A stretch of 10,399 nucleotides of DNA from JBDREF01 sp043820045 (GCA_043820045.1 JBDREF010000272.1:1-10399); one strand, 5' to 3'; positions 1 to 6,766 are shown, counted from the first letter of the stretch. Made by a program: numbers and translations. Notes: generated from the letters alone by a model not told the origin.

Positions 1-127
1 GGAGTTGTGTGGCCAGCTTCAAACCCGTTTTCTTGTCGGGCACTTTCTTCGAACACCGGCGGTTCAGTGCTCTCACGATCACGTACCAATCTTTCGTTTT
101 CTTCTTCTGTCTAACCAGAACGCCCAT
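1..127 (-). CDS. Tyrosine-recombinase integrase, N-terminal fragment (cut by window edge)
   Basis: Reading leftwards from an ATG at 127-125 there are 42 open codons to the window edge. The translation begins MGVLVRQKKKTKDWYVIV and continues with a basic stretch, CSKKVPDKKTGLKLA. This pattern (MGV-x-VR-x-K..., an aromatic W/Y-V core, then K-K-x-x-DKK-x-A/G-x-x-x-A) is the usual N-terminal arm-binding segment of phage and island integrases, which adopts an AP2-like three-stranded fold. A good ribosome binding site (AGGAGA, 5 bases before the ATG) fixes the start. The catalytic R...HxxR...Y domain lies outside the window and cannot be checked. The gene sits about 260 bases from the 3' end of a tRNA-Ser gene and reads away from it, as expected for an integrase at one end of an element inserted in that tRNA. 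The family call rests only on the N-terminus and the context. Confidence 0.7.
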   Translation of the reverse strand, partial: MGVLVRQKKKTKDWYVIVRALNRRCSKKVPDKKTGLKLATQL

Positions 128-386
128 CTTGTCTCCTTTCACAAAGGGCAGACTTACCCATCCTCCAATTTAACGTTTTTCCTCGTCAATGGCAAAAGGA
201 ATTTTGGAAAAGGGGACACAAGGGGGTCCAAATTGCCGCGATTTCAAAGATGATTTTTCAACCTCGACGGTCTCTTTTGGTTGCGGAAAGTTGACCAAAA
301 CGTGCAAGAAGTCTGACGATTCGAACAATTACAGGAATTAGGCTTGAGAGGACCAAAAACGCGGTTTTCAGGGCCAAAAACCTCAA
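128..386. other. Probable attachment-site arm region between integrase and tRNA-Ser
   Basis: No convincing gene is present here. The stretch is A/T-richer than the housekeeping genes and carries three same-direction CCAAAA(A)C motifs at 295-301, 353-360 and 374-381; the last two are exactly 21 bp apart. One inverted copy (TTTTGG, 275-280) is also present. Repeated short motifs between an integrase start and a tRNA 3' end are typical of arm-type binding sites for integrases with an AP2-like N-terminal domain. The core crossover would be expected in the 3' part of the tRNA (about 387-410). The assignment as attL or attR is inference, since the second att copy lies outside the window. Confidence 0.4.
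350..375 (-). terminator. Possible hairpin terminator behind tRNA-Ser
   Basis: Just downstream of the tRNA 3' end, the minus strand reads GGCCC-TG-AAAAC-CGC-GTTTT-T-GGTCC. It can fold as an AAAAC/GTTTT stem on a CGC loop, extended after a mismatch by GG-CC pairs. T-runs flank it on both sides (GTTTTTGG). It could end tRNA transcription. Equally, the palindrome may only reflect two integrase-binding repeats. There is no long terminal U-tract, so the call is weak. Confidence 0.3.
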
Positions 387-471
387 CGGAGCAGGAGGGA
401 TTCGAACCCCCGTTACCTTTCGGTAAAACGGTTTTCAAGACCGTCGCCTTAAGCCGCTCGGCCACTGCTCC
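387..471 (-). tRNA. tRNA-Ser (anticodon UGA)
   Basis: On the minus strand the acceptor stem GGAGCAG pairs with CTGCTCC, followed by discriminator G; CCA is not encoded (GTTG follows). The D arm has TGGCCGAGCGGCTTAAGG. The anticodon stem ACGGT/ACCGT closes a CTTGAAA loop, giving anticodon TGA. A long class II variable arm (TACC-GAAA-GGTA) and the T arm GGGGGTTCGAATCCC follow. The 85-base length and the extra arm are diagnostic of serine tRNA. It decodes UCA (and UCG by wobble). tRNA-Ser genes are frequent integration targets, and an integrase gene lies on its 3' side here. Confidence 0.97.
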
Positions 472-474
472 AAC

Positions 475-493
475 TGCCTTCTCTCCGAAGGCA
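475..493 (-). other. 7-bp hairpin in the tRNA-Ser 5' leader
   Basis: TGCCTTC (475-481) and GAAGGCA (487-493) form a perfect 7-bp stem over a 5-base loop. On the minus strand it occupies nearly the whole short leader between the predicted transcription start (about 500) and the tRNA 5' end (471). It may help present the precursor to RNase P. On the plus strand it is followed by TTTT (494-497), but no plus-strand gene lies just upstream to need a terminator. Confidence 0.5.
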
Positions 494-506
494 TTTTGCA
501 GAACAC

Positions 507-535
507 AGAATACCCCTCCGGTATCTCTCAGTCAA
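507..535 (-). promoter_or_regulatory. Sigma-70-type promoter for tRNA-Ser
   Basis: On the minus strand TTGACT (535-530) is separated by exactly 17 bases from TATTCT (512-507). This matches 5/6 and 5/6 of the consensus. The predicted start at about 500 lies roughly 28 bases before the tRNA 5' end. Confidence 0.7.
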
Positions 536-573
536 GGGCAGACTCCACATCCGGCGTTCCAAATTAATATCGA

Positions 574-602
574 TTGACGGCATGCCAGCCAGGGATTAGA
601 CT
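574..602 (+). promoter_or_regulatory. Sigma-70-type promoter for glycogen phosphorylase
   Basis: TTGACG (574-579) and TAGACT (597-602) are 17 bases apart. The predicted start near 609 gives a leader of about 30 bases that contains the AAAGGAA ribosome binding site of glgP. It is back to back with the tRNA promoter. The -10 match is only moderate (4/6). Confidence 0.5.
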
Positions 603-640
603 TGTGCCCAGAATCGGCGCCTTACAGAAAGGAAGCAAAT

Positions 641-3175
641 ATGCCCTCAGGAAAGAAGGAACGCTCGCAAGATTCCCGCAAGCGCACGCCGGCTACGGGT
701 GTGCGTACAGGCTCACGTGTAGAGGACATCAAGCAGTCATTCCTCGACAACCTGTTTTGCAGCATAGGTCGCGTACCCAGGGCCGCCACTCGCAACGACC
801 TGTACACAGCCCTGGCGTTGACCGTCCGCGACCGTGTTCTCAAGCAGGGCGTCCGGACCCTGGAAGCCTACACGGAGCAGGATGCACGCGTCGTGGCGTA
901 CCTGTCCGCCGAGTTCCTCCCCGGGCCGCATCTGGCCAACAATATGCTGAACCTGGGAATCATGGACCAGGCCCGTCAGGCGATGACCGAACTCGGCGTA
1001 AATCTGGACGAGTTGTTCGACCAGGAAGAGGACCCGGGACTCGGCAACGGGGGTCTGGGCCGCTTGGCATCCTGCTATATGGATTCGCTCGCCTCGGCGG
1101 AGATACCGGCCATCGGATACGGCATCCGCTACGAGTTCGGCATCTTCGATCAGATCATCCGCGACGGCTGGCAGGTGGAGGTTACCGACAAGTGGCTTCG
1201 CTTCGGCAATCCCTGGGAAATTCTGCGACCGGAACTGGCCTTCGATGTGCCGTTCGGCGGGCACACCGAGAACTGGACGGACGACCAGGGTCGTTTCCGC
1301 GTACGCTGGGTGCCGGAGGCCGTTGTCAGGGGCGTGGCCTATGATACCCCCATTCTGGGCTATCGCGTCGGCACGTGCAATCGCCTGCGCCTCTGGAAGG
1401 CCGAGGCCGTGGACTCCTTCGACTTCGCCGCGTTTGACCACGGCGACTACTATCGCGCCGTCGAGGAAAAGATGGTCTCCGAAAATATCACCAAGGTTCT
1501 GTATCCTAATGACGTACATTGTGAGGGTAAAGTCCTGCGGCTTCAGCAGCAGTTCTTTTTTGTCACTTGTTCGTTACAGGACATGATTCGTGTGAACCTG
1601 ACCTTAGGCCGGCCACTTGACGAGTTTCACACGTACTGGGCCGGTCAACTCAACGATACGCATGGCGCTATGGCGGTCGCCGAGATGATGCGTCTGCTCG
1701 TTGACGAACACCTGATGGACTGGGACACTGCGTGGGAAGTCACGCGAAACACGTTCGCCTATACCAATCATACCCTCATGCCCGAGGCGCTTGAAACGTG
1801 GCCTGTTTCCCTGTTCGGCCGGCTGCTGCCGCGCCATTTGCAGATCATCTATGCTATTAACCATCGATTCCTTCAGAATGTGCGTACGCGGTTCCCTCAC
1901 GACGAGGCCCGCGTGGGCCGTATGTCGCTTATCGACGAATCCGGCGAGCGGTTCGTACGAATGGCGAACCTGGCAACCGTGGGCAGCGGCTGCGTCAACG
2001 GCGTGGCCGAGATGCACTCATATCTCCTGAAAAAGCACGTGTTGCGCGACTTCGCCGAGATGTGGCCCAATAAATTCTGTAACGTCACTAATGGTGTTAC
2101 CCCACGGCGCTTCATAGCGATCAGCAATCCGCCGCTGGCGCAACTGCTCACCGACCGGATCGGTGATGACTGGCTCTGCGATCTCAACCGACTTCGCGAG
2201 CTCGAAGCTTTTGCCGATGACGGCGACTTCCAGAAGCAATGGCGTGACGTTAAACACACCGCCAAATGCAGACTCGCCGAGATTATCTCGCAGCGAGTTG
2301 GCGTAACTGTGGACCCGGCGTCGCTCTTCGACATCCAGGCCAAGCGCATCCACGAGTACAAACGGCAGCACCTCAACGTGCTCCACATCCTCACGCTCTA
2401 CCTCCGTCTCAAACGCGATCCCCGGGCCGAGATACCGGCCAGGACGTTCATCTTCGGCGGCAAGGCCGCGCCAGGGTATTTCATGGCCAAGCTAATCATC
2501 AAGCTGATAAACGCCGTAGCCGACCTCATCAACAACGATCCGGCCGTGTCCGACCGCCTTAAGGTCGTGTTCTACCCCGACTACAACGTCAAGAACGCCC
2601 AGCCCGTTTATCCCGCGGCCGACCTTTCCGAGCAGATATCCATGGCCGGCAAGGAAGCGTCGGGCACCGGCAATATGAAGTTCTCTCTTAACGGCGCCCT
2701 GACTATCGGCACACTGGACGGTGCGAATGTCGAAATCCGAGAAGAGGTCGGTCCCGATAACTTCTTCCTGTTCGGACTGACTGCTGACCAGGCTCAGGAT
2801 ATCAAGGCACATGGTTATCGTCCGAGGGATATTTACGAGCAGAATGCGTCTCTGCGCGAGGTGCTGGATCTCATCTCCTCCGGCGCGCTTGCCCGCGGCG
2901 ATACGAGCATCTTTCGTCCGCTCGTGGACAATCTGTTGGAAAGCGATCCATTCCTGGTGCTGGCTGATTACAAGACATACGTTGAATGCCAGGCGCAGGT
3001 CAGCACGCTCTGGGACGACCCGCAGACCTGGACGCGACGATCCATCGTCAATGTTGCACGCATGGGTAAGTTCTCGTCCGACCGCTCCATCCGCGATTAC
3101 TGCCGGCAGGTCTGGCACGTCCAGCCGATGCACGTAAGAATGGAAGCGATCGAGCCCAACTGCCACGGTGGTTAG
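641..3175 (+). CDS. glgP: Glycogen/starch/maltodextrin phosphorylase (GT35, 844 aa)
   Basis: This cytoplasmic PLP enzyme releases glucose 1-phosphate from the non-reducing ends of alpha-1,4-glucans with inorganic phosphate. The ATG at 641 is chosen because AAAGGAA sits about 6 bases upstream; an in-frame TTG at 602 has no such site and overlaps the promoter. Visible hallmarks are GLGNGGLGRLA at 133-143, AYTNHT with the active-site His at 377, AKRIHEYKRQ with K568, R569 and K574, and EASGTGNMKF with the PLP-binding Lys at 680. The numbering falls in register with the rabbit muscle enzyme. The N-terminal 30 residues are basic and lack similarity to the vertebrate Ser14 regulatory segment. One conserved block reads NDTHGAMA (338-345) where the family normally has NDTHPA. 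The gene stands alone behind its own promoter and is convergent with the next gene, 55 bases away; no other glycogen gene is in view. Confidence 0.97.
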   Translation: MPSGKKERSQDSRKRTPATGVRTGSRVEDIKQSFLDNLFCSIGRVPRAATRNDLYTALALTVRDRVLKQGVRTLEAYTEQDARVVAYLSAEFLPGPHLANNMLNLGIMDQARQAMTELGVNLDELFDQEEDPGLGNGGLGRLASCYMDSLASAEIPAIGYGIRYEFGIFDQIIRDGWQVEVTDKWLRFGNPWEILRPELAFDVPFGGHTENWTDDQGRFRVRWVPEAVVRGVAYDTPILGYRVGTCNRLRLWKAEAVDSFDFAAFDHGDYYRAVEEKMVSENITKVLYPNDVHCEGKVLRLQQQFFFVTCSLQDMIRVNLTLGRPLDEFHTYWAGQLNDTHGAMAVAEMMRLLVDEHLMDWDTAWEVTRNTFAYTNHTLMPEALETWPVSLFGRLLPRHLQIIYAINHRFLQNVRTRFPHDEARVGRMSLIDESGERFVRMANLATVGSGCVNGVAEMHSYLLKKHVLRDFAEMWPNKFCNVTNGVTPRRFIAISNPPLAQLLTDRIGDDWLCDLNRLRELEAFADDGDFQKQWRDVKHTAKCRLAEIISQRVGVTVDPASLFDIQAKRIHEYKRQHLNVLHILTLYLRLKRDPRAEIPARTFIFGGKAAPGYFMAKLIIKLINAVADLINNDPAVSDRLKVVFYPDYNVKNAQPVYPAADLSEQISMAGKEASGTGNMKFSLNGALTIGTLDGANVEIREEVGPDNFFLFGLTADQAQDIKAHGYRPRDIYEQNASLREVLDLISSGALARGDTSIFRPLVDNLLESDPFLVLADYKTYVECQAQVSTLWDDPQTWTRRSIVNVARMGKFSSDRSIRDYCRQVWHVQPMHVRMEAIEPNCHGG

Positions 3176-3230
3176 CAGTATTTGCGGAGCCTTCACGGCC
3201 GGTATTAGCGCGAGCGCATCGACCGCCGCG

Positions 3231-4364
3231 TTATTGTCTGAGACGACGCCAGCTCGTTCTAATACGACGCAAGGACGAGCGTACCCATTTAATCCGCACC
3301 AGACGTAATACAAAATAGTAAAACGCCGCTATCAGACGTCCCGTAAAACCACGACCTGCGACCACCCTGTAAACCGTATAGCTGTCCGTAGCCCAGAAAC
3401 GCTTGTACTCGGCGTCCCCGTGTATGAAGTCGAAATGCACGACGCCATCCGCGCAGCAGTCACGAATGACCTGCATCAGCAGGATTTGGCCGACGGACAA
3501 CGACGACTCATATTTCAACTTAAATGCGGGCCAGAAATAATGATGCTGCCGGTGTGCCACGAAAGAGTAAACGAACGCGGCATCTTCGCCATTTATTGTC
3601 ATCAGCCAAACATGACCGAACCCACCCTCGGCCATATTTGCCAGGAGCCTTTGATAGAAGGGTTGCCCCAGGACGGCGGCGCCGCGGCTTTTCATCCAGC
3701 TTTCGAGCTGAATGGCGGCGACACGGCCGTTCACTTCCGGCGTTATGTCCCCGCCGACGTACCGAGTGACCTTTACGCCGCCGGATTTGTAGAGCTTCCT
3801 TTCCCTATAGCGCAACTTGTAGCGTCGTCTGCCTTTCGGTATTTGTTTATTCAGGTATTCGTCAAAAGAACAACCCAGCCGAATATAGAGACACGGCCTT
3901 CGAAAGACCCGACGGCAACAATAGCCCCGTTTTGCCAGATTGTCCAGCAGGCCCGCAGTCGCCTCGTCCTCGGAGGACAGATCGTCGCTGTAGTACACAT
4001 CAAAGACTTTCCGCGACGTTATTAGCTCGGCCATGTGCTCCGTGACGGCCGGATAGTCCGGGTCGAGCAGCAGACCGAGATAGGCGCCTTCTCCGGTACC
4101 GATCGGTACGGCTACTCTCGCGCCCAGAACCCTGCGAATCGCCAGCGGCAACATCGCTACAAGTTTGGCGCCGGACCGGGCGAGTATGAACAGAGGAGTA
4201 CCCGGCAACCGCTCTTCCTCGATGAATGTGCGTGCCCAGGCGCGCGAAAGATACGGCGGTGCATGCACTGCACGAGCAAACAGGTCGTCCCAGTCATCGC
4301 CGAAGTCGGCAACGCCTTGCGAGCCATCCACAATCTGCAAATCAATTGACTGCTCTTGTTGCAA
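3231..4364 (-). CDS. CelD/BcsL-like acyltransferase (Acetyltransf_6, GNAT/FemAB fold), 377 aa
   Basis: The protein begins near LQIVDGSQGVADFGDDWDDL and shows the layout of the 'involved in cellulose biosynthesis' acetyltransferase family. It has an N-terminal DW(D/N)-x-L segment with a PYLSRAW motif, then the basic KGRRRYKLRYRERKLYKSGG stretch typical of the family. A second GNAT half follows (ESWMKSRGAAVL, then GEDAAFVYSFVAHRQHHYFW), with a C-terminal FDFIHGDAEYKRFWA block. This last block, with G-x-x-x-Y-K-x-x-[WF], is a hallmark of these proteins. The tail is very basic and may contact membrane or nucleotide. The frame is open back to 4631 but has no ATG there. The TTG at 4364 is preferred because GGGGA lies 8 bases before it, family similarity begins there, and a promoter (4434-4462) lies just upstream. 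The family transfers acyl or aminoacyl groups onto surface glycans or lipids; the substrate here is unknown. It is divergent from another acyltransferase gene. Confidence 0.8.
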   Translation of the reverse strand: MQQEQSIDLQIVDGSQGVADFGDDWDDLFARAVHAPPYLSRAWARTFIEEERLPGTPLFILARSGAKLVAMLPLAIRRVLGARVAVPIGTGEGAYLGLLLDPDYPAVTEHMAELITSRKVFDVYYSDDLSSEDEATAGLLDNLAKRGYCCRRVFRRPCLYIRLGCSFDEYLNKQIPKGRRRYKLRYRERKLYKSGGVKVTRYVGGDITPEVNGRVAAIQLESWMKSRGAAVLGQPFYQRLLANMAEGGFGHVWLMTINGEDAAFVYSFVAHRQHHYFWPAFKLKYESSLSVGQILLMQVIRDCCADGVVHFDFIHGDAEYKRFWATDSYTVYRVVAGRGFTGRLIAAFYYFVLRLVRIKWVRSSLRRIRTSWRRLRQ

Positions 4365-4433
4365 AACAGTCGTCCCCGGTGTAAAGCTGCCCAGTTGTCT
4401 ATTTTCAGGCGGGCAACGAGCCTGATTTTCAAA

Positions 4434-4462
4434 AGCATATCTGGTCTGTATCGGAAATTCAA
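4434..4462 (-). promoter_or_regulatory. Putative promoter of the CelD-like gene
   Basis: On the minus strand TTGAAT (4462-4457) and TATGCT (4439-4434) are separated by 17 bases. The predicted start near 4428 lies upstream of the TTG start at 4364 but downstream of the other possible in-frame starts, so the two calls support each other. Each hexamer matches only 4/6 of the consensus. Confidence 0.4.
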
Positions 4463-4614
4463 TGTTTCCCGCTGCGTTCTGTTTCGAGAAGCATACATTT
4501 CGGCGAGTATTTTCTTTAATTTGCTCCTTCAACGGGCCGATACTCTGGCTGGATCGTACACTCGCAGGCAGAGGCGGCCAACAAGTGAAGGGTCCGAAAG
4601 GAACAAAACCGGCA

Positions 4615-5178
4615 ATGGCGAAATTGCGCAAATATCTTCAGAAGGTACTGATCTTCGTGTCGAAATATGCGCTGGTGCTGCTATTCAAGATTATAGGACC
4701 TCCTCGGATACTCTTGTTCGACTGGCCATTCAATGCGGCCATACTCAGGGCTTTCGGCGCCAAGGTCGGCAGGAAAGGGGTATTCATTCATTCGCCGCTC
4801 GTCCTGGACGGCGCAAGAGGGGGGTACTCGAACTTGACAATCAGCGACCGCTGCCTCCTTAACGGCAACAATTATCTGGATTTGTCCGCCCCGATAACAT
4901 TGGAAAGAGGCGTCAGTCTCGGACCTGGTGTAATAATCATGACTCACAACCGGTATAATCACAATGCTTTCCTGGAAGAACGCCTGGCCCACACCTGCGG
5001 CTGCAAGGAGGTCCTTATCAAAGAGGGTGCGGGCATCAAGGCCGGGGCACTGATCGTCCACGGTATCACCATTGGCAGGAATGCCGTTGTCGGCGGCAAC
5101 GCCGTGGTTAATCGCGATGTCCCCGACAATTGCTTTGTGGCCGGAGTGCCCGCCCGCCTGGTAAAGGAAATAAAATGA
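4615..5178 (+). CDS. Left-handed beta-helix (hexapeptide repeat) acyltransferase, 187 aa
   Basis: This is a small acyl-CoA-dependent O-acyltransferase of the LbH/WcaF-NodL-like type. Residues 1-45 form a hydrophobic lead-in (VLIFVSKYALVLLFKIIG) that may associate with the membrane. Imperfect hexapeptide repeats follow: GVFIHS, LTISDR, then ITLERGVSLGPGVIIMTHN, VLIKEGAGIKAGALIVHG and ITIGRNAVVGGNAVV. The C-terminal NRDVPDNCFVAGVPARLVKEI is the standard end of this family. The His in the MTHN segment is the likely catalytic base. ATG 4615 is taken as start, with AAAGGAA about 12 bases upstream, which is slightly long; an in-frame ATG at 4462 would add a non-conserved 51-residue extension. The stop overlaps the start of the next gene by 4 bases (ATGA), so the two are translationally coupled. 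The likely role is acetylation of a sugar or surface polysaccharide, but the acceptor is unknown. Confidence 0.88.
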   Translation: MAKLRKYLQKVLIFVSKYALVLLFKIIGPPRILLFDWPFNAAILRAFGAKVGRKGVFIHSPLVLDGARGGYSNLTISDRCLLNGNNYLDLSAPITLERGVSLGPGVIIMTHNRYNHNAFLEERLAHTCGCKEVLIKEGAGIKAGALIVHGITIGRNAVVGGNAVVNRDVPDNCFVAGVPARLVKEIK

Positions 5179-6083
5179 GCCCTTCGACCGGCGCCAAATC
5201 AGTAAAACCCGGGACGGGCCCGATGGATTTGATAGTCAATTTCACGCCGACTGGAATGATTCCGACGAAAGAGATGACGCCGCATGTCCCGATTTCGGTC
5301 GAGGAGATCATGGCCGATGTTCGCCGGGCCGTCGATATCGGGATAACAATGGTTCACCTGCATGCGCGAGATGCGGCGACCGGCGAGTCCACTCATAAGG
5401 CCGAAGTTTACGGCGAGATTATCAGTGGCATAAGGTCGTTCTCGAAAGATCTTATCGTCTGTGTTTCGTTGAGCGGCCGGCACATAAAGGAATTCGAAAA
5501 ACGCGCCGAACCGCTGCAACTGGACGGTGACCTGAAACCGGACATGGGAAGCTTGACGCTCAGCTCCCTGAATTTCAACCGGGTGGCCAGCGTCAATTCG
5601 CCGGAGATGATTCAGAAGCTGGCCGACGAAATGAAAGCACGCGGGATTCTTGCCGAGCTTGAGGCCTTCGATACCGGGATGATCAACTATGCCAGATATC
5701 TCGAAGGCAAGGGCATTCTGGAACCTCCGCATTACTTCAATCTGCTGCTGGGCAACATTGCGTGTGCCCAGGCGGATTTGCTGCACGCCGGAATCATGAT
5801 TCGCGACCTGCCCGAAAACTCGTTCTGGTCTCTGGCGGGAATCGGCGACTATCAGTGGATGATGAATTCCCTGGCTGTCGTTTCCGGGGGCGGCGTCAGA
5901 GTCGGGCTCGAAGACAACATTTGGTTCGACAGGGCCAGAACAAAGCTGGCTTCGAACTGCGACCTGCTGCGGCGGATCCACACCCTGGCCGAAGCGAGTG
6001 AGCGCGCCATCATGTCACCGGGTAAACTACGGAAACTGCTGAACCTGCAACCGGGCTACGGGAAATATGGTCGTAGCCTCTGA
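5175..6083 (+). CDS. Beta-keto acid cleavage enzyme (BKACE/DUF849, Kce-like), 302 aa
   Basis: Members of this Zn-dependent TIM-barrel family condense a beta-keto acid with acetyl-CoA and release acetoacetate and a new acyl-CoA; Kce of lysine fermentation is the founding example. The N-terminal strand IVNFTPTGMIPTKEMTPHVPIS matches the usual 'TPTG...P..PI' opening. The zinc motif VHLHARD supplies H61 and H63, CVSLSGRH supplies the substrate loop, and VGLEDN (243-248) supplies the third ligand Glu246 and the catalytic Asp247. The strand AELEAFDTGM is also typical, and the length is normal. The ATG at 5175 overlaps the previous stop (ATGA) and has AAAGGAAAT before it. An alternative ATG at 5223 lacks a clear binding site but would match the usual shorter N-terminus. 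Pairing with an LbH acyltransferase rather than with lysine or carnitine catabolic genes is unusual and leaves the substrate open. Confidence 0.9.
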   Translation: MSPSTGAKSVKPGTGPMDLIVNFTPTGMIPTKEMTPHVPISVEEIMADVRRAVDIGITMVHLHARDAATGESTHKAEVYGEIISGIRSFSKDLIVCVSLSGRHIKEFEKRAEPLQLDGDLKPDMGSLTLSSLNFNRVASVNSPEMIQKLADEMKARGILAELEAFDTGMINYARYLEGKGILEPPHYFNLLLGNIACAQADLLHAGIMIRDLPENSFWSLAGIGDYQWMMNSLAVVSGGGVRVGLEDNIWFDRARTKLASNCDLLRRIHTLAEASERAIMSPGKLRKLLNLQPGYGKYGRSL

Positions 6084-6146
6084 TCATCAACGGCTAAAGG
6101 GATTGTACATCCACTGGCTTTGTTGGCGGCGGGGATTCGACTCCTG

Positions 6147-6476
6147 CTATTCCACGTTGCCGGCTATGCCTCTTCGCTGGCCGTAGAGAAACCCGCGAAG
6201 GCTCCGGTCGGGATCTTCGCGCTTGGCGCCGAGGGGCAGCTTATCTTCGGTGACGAGTTGGTAACCTTTGTGCTTCATACAATCTTCCATGAACTTGTGT
6301 TCATATTCGCCTGTATCCTGGTCCGTGACACGTTTGTTCAGCTCGGACGAACAATCCGCCAAATCTTTCGTACAGTCCTTGAAAGTCCGGCCTTCCTGGT
6401 AGTAGTACTTGGCGCAGCCGGAACCAAGACAAAGACATAGTATAGTGACAAGCAAAAGAGCAACCTGACTTCTCAT
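6147..6476 (-). CDS. Small putative lipoprotein with conserved-looking cysteines (109 aa)
   Basis: The protein starts MRSQVALLLVTILCLCLGSGC, a short hydrophobic export signal ending in a lipobox-like GSGC with Cys21 as the candidate lipidated residue. The -3 position is Gly rather than Leu, so the lipobox is imperfect. AAGGAG, about 7 bases before the ATG, supports the start. The mature part is hydrophilic, with CTKDLADC (C35, C42) and FMEDCMKHKGY (C66). These three cysteines in a small, probably helical domain suggest a disulfide or small folded domain. No function is recognised. It is convergent with the BKACE gene, 63 bases apart, with no clear terminator between them. Confidence 0.7.
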   Translation of the reverse strand: MRSQVALLLVTILCLCLGSGCAKYYYQEGRTFKDCTKDLADCSSELNKRVTDQDTGEYEHKFMEDCMKHKGYQLVTEDKLPLGAKREDPDRSLRGFLYGQRRGIAGNVE

Positions 6477-6766
6477 TATTCAACTCCTTTCGGATAAAAA
6501 ACACTTACCCAAAATTTATCACTCATCTCTGCCCACCAACATTGCTGAGCCATGCTCGCAACAGAATATCAGTTCTGTTTTCCGGATTCAAGCTTTCTAA
6601 TCGTTTTTCAAAGGTTTTTTTGTCCGGAACGGCCCCGGGAACATCAGTCCGCCCGGCGGCGGCCCGTGTTGGGGCGTATCTCCGCCGTCCTGCCGGCGGG
6701 GGGATATTGCCTTTTGTGCCTCGTGCCGTTACCGTGCGGTTCTGCGCCCGCGTGCGATTGTTCCTG
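6477..6766. other. Gene-free intergenic stretch
   Basis: I see no convincing gene on either strand between the lipoprotein start and the downstream promoter. The middle (about 6625-6705) is a very GC-rich patch with short inverted repeats, such as CCGCC..GGCGG around 6681-6700, set in otherwise AT-rich sequence. The open frames across it are low-complexity (Arg/Pro-rich) and lack ribosome binding sites. Confidence 0.4.

Noticed and set aside
5..253. Plus-strand open frame of 82 codons at the left edge
   Set aside because: It lies opposite the integrase N-terminus, which has a proper ribosome binding site and a family-like sequence; the plus-strand translation is featureless.
737..1519. Long minus-strand open frame (260 codons) inside glgP
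   Set aside because: It is antisense to the strongly conserved glycogen phosphorylase and is explained by GC-rich codon bias.
2492..3313. Minus-strand open frame (273 codons) over the 3' end of glgP
   Set aside because: It is antisense to conserved phosphorylase motifs, including the PLP-lysine region, and has no recognisable domain or ribosome binding site.
3420..4025. Plus-strand open frame (201 codons) opposite the CelD-like gene
   Set aside because: The minus-strand frame carries the Acetyltransf_6 motifs; this one is its shadow.
4157..4498. Minus-strand ATG frame (MYASRNRT...) upstream of and overlapping the CelD-like gene, considered as a frameshifted N-terminus
   Set aside because: Its translation shows no family similarity, and the AAGGAG upstream is too far (over 20 bases) from the ATG; the TTG at 4364 explains the conserved start without a frameshift.
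5199..5981. Minus-strand open frame of 260 codons in the BKACE gene
   Set aside because: It is antisense to the BKACE zinc and catalytic motifs.
6477..6540. Promoter for the small lipoprotein on the minus strand
   Set aside because: The only candidate (TTGGTG with TAAATT) has a 15-base spacer and poor hexamers, too weak to list.
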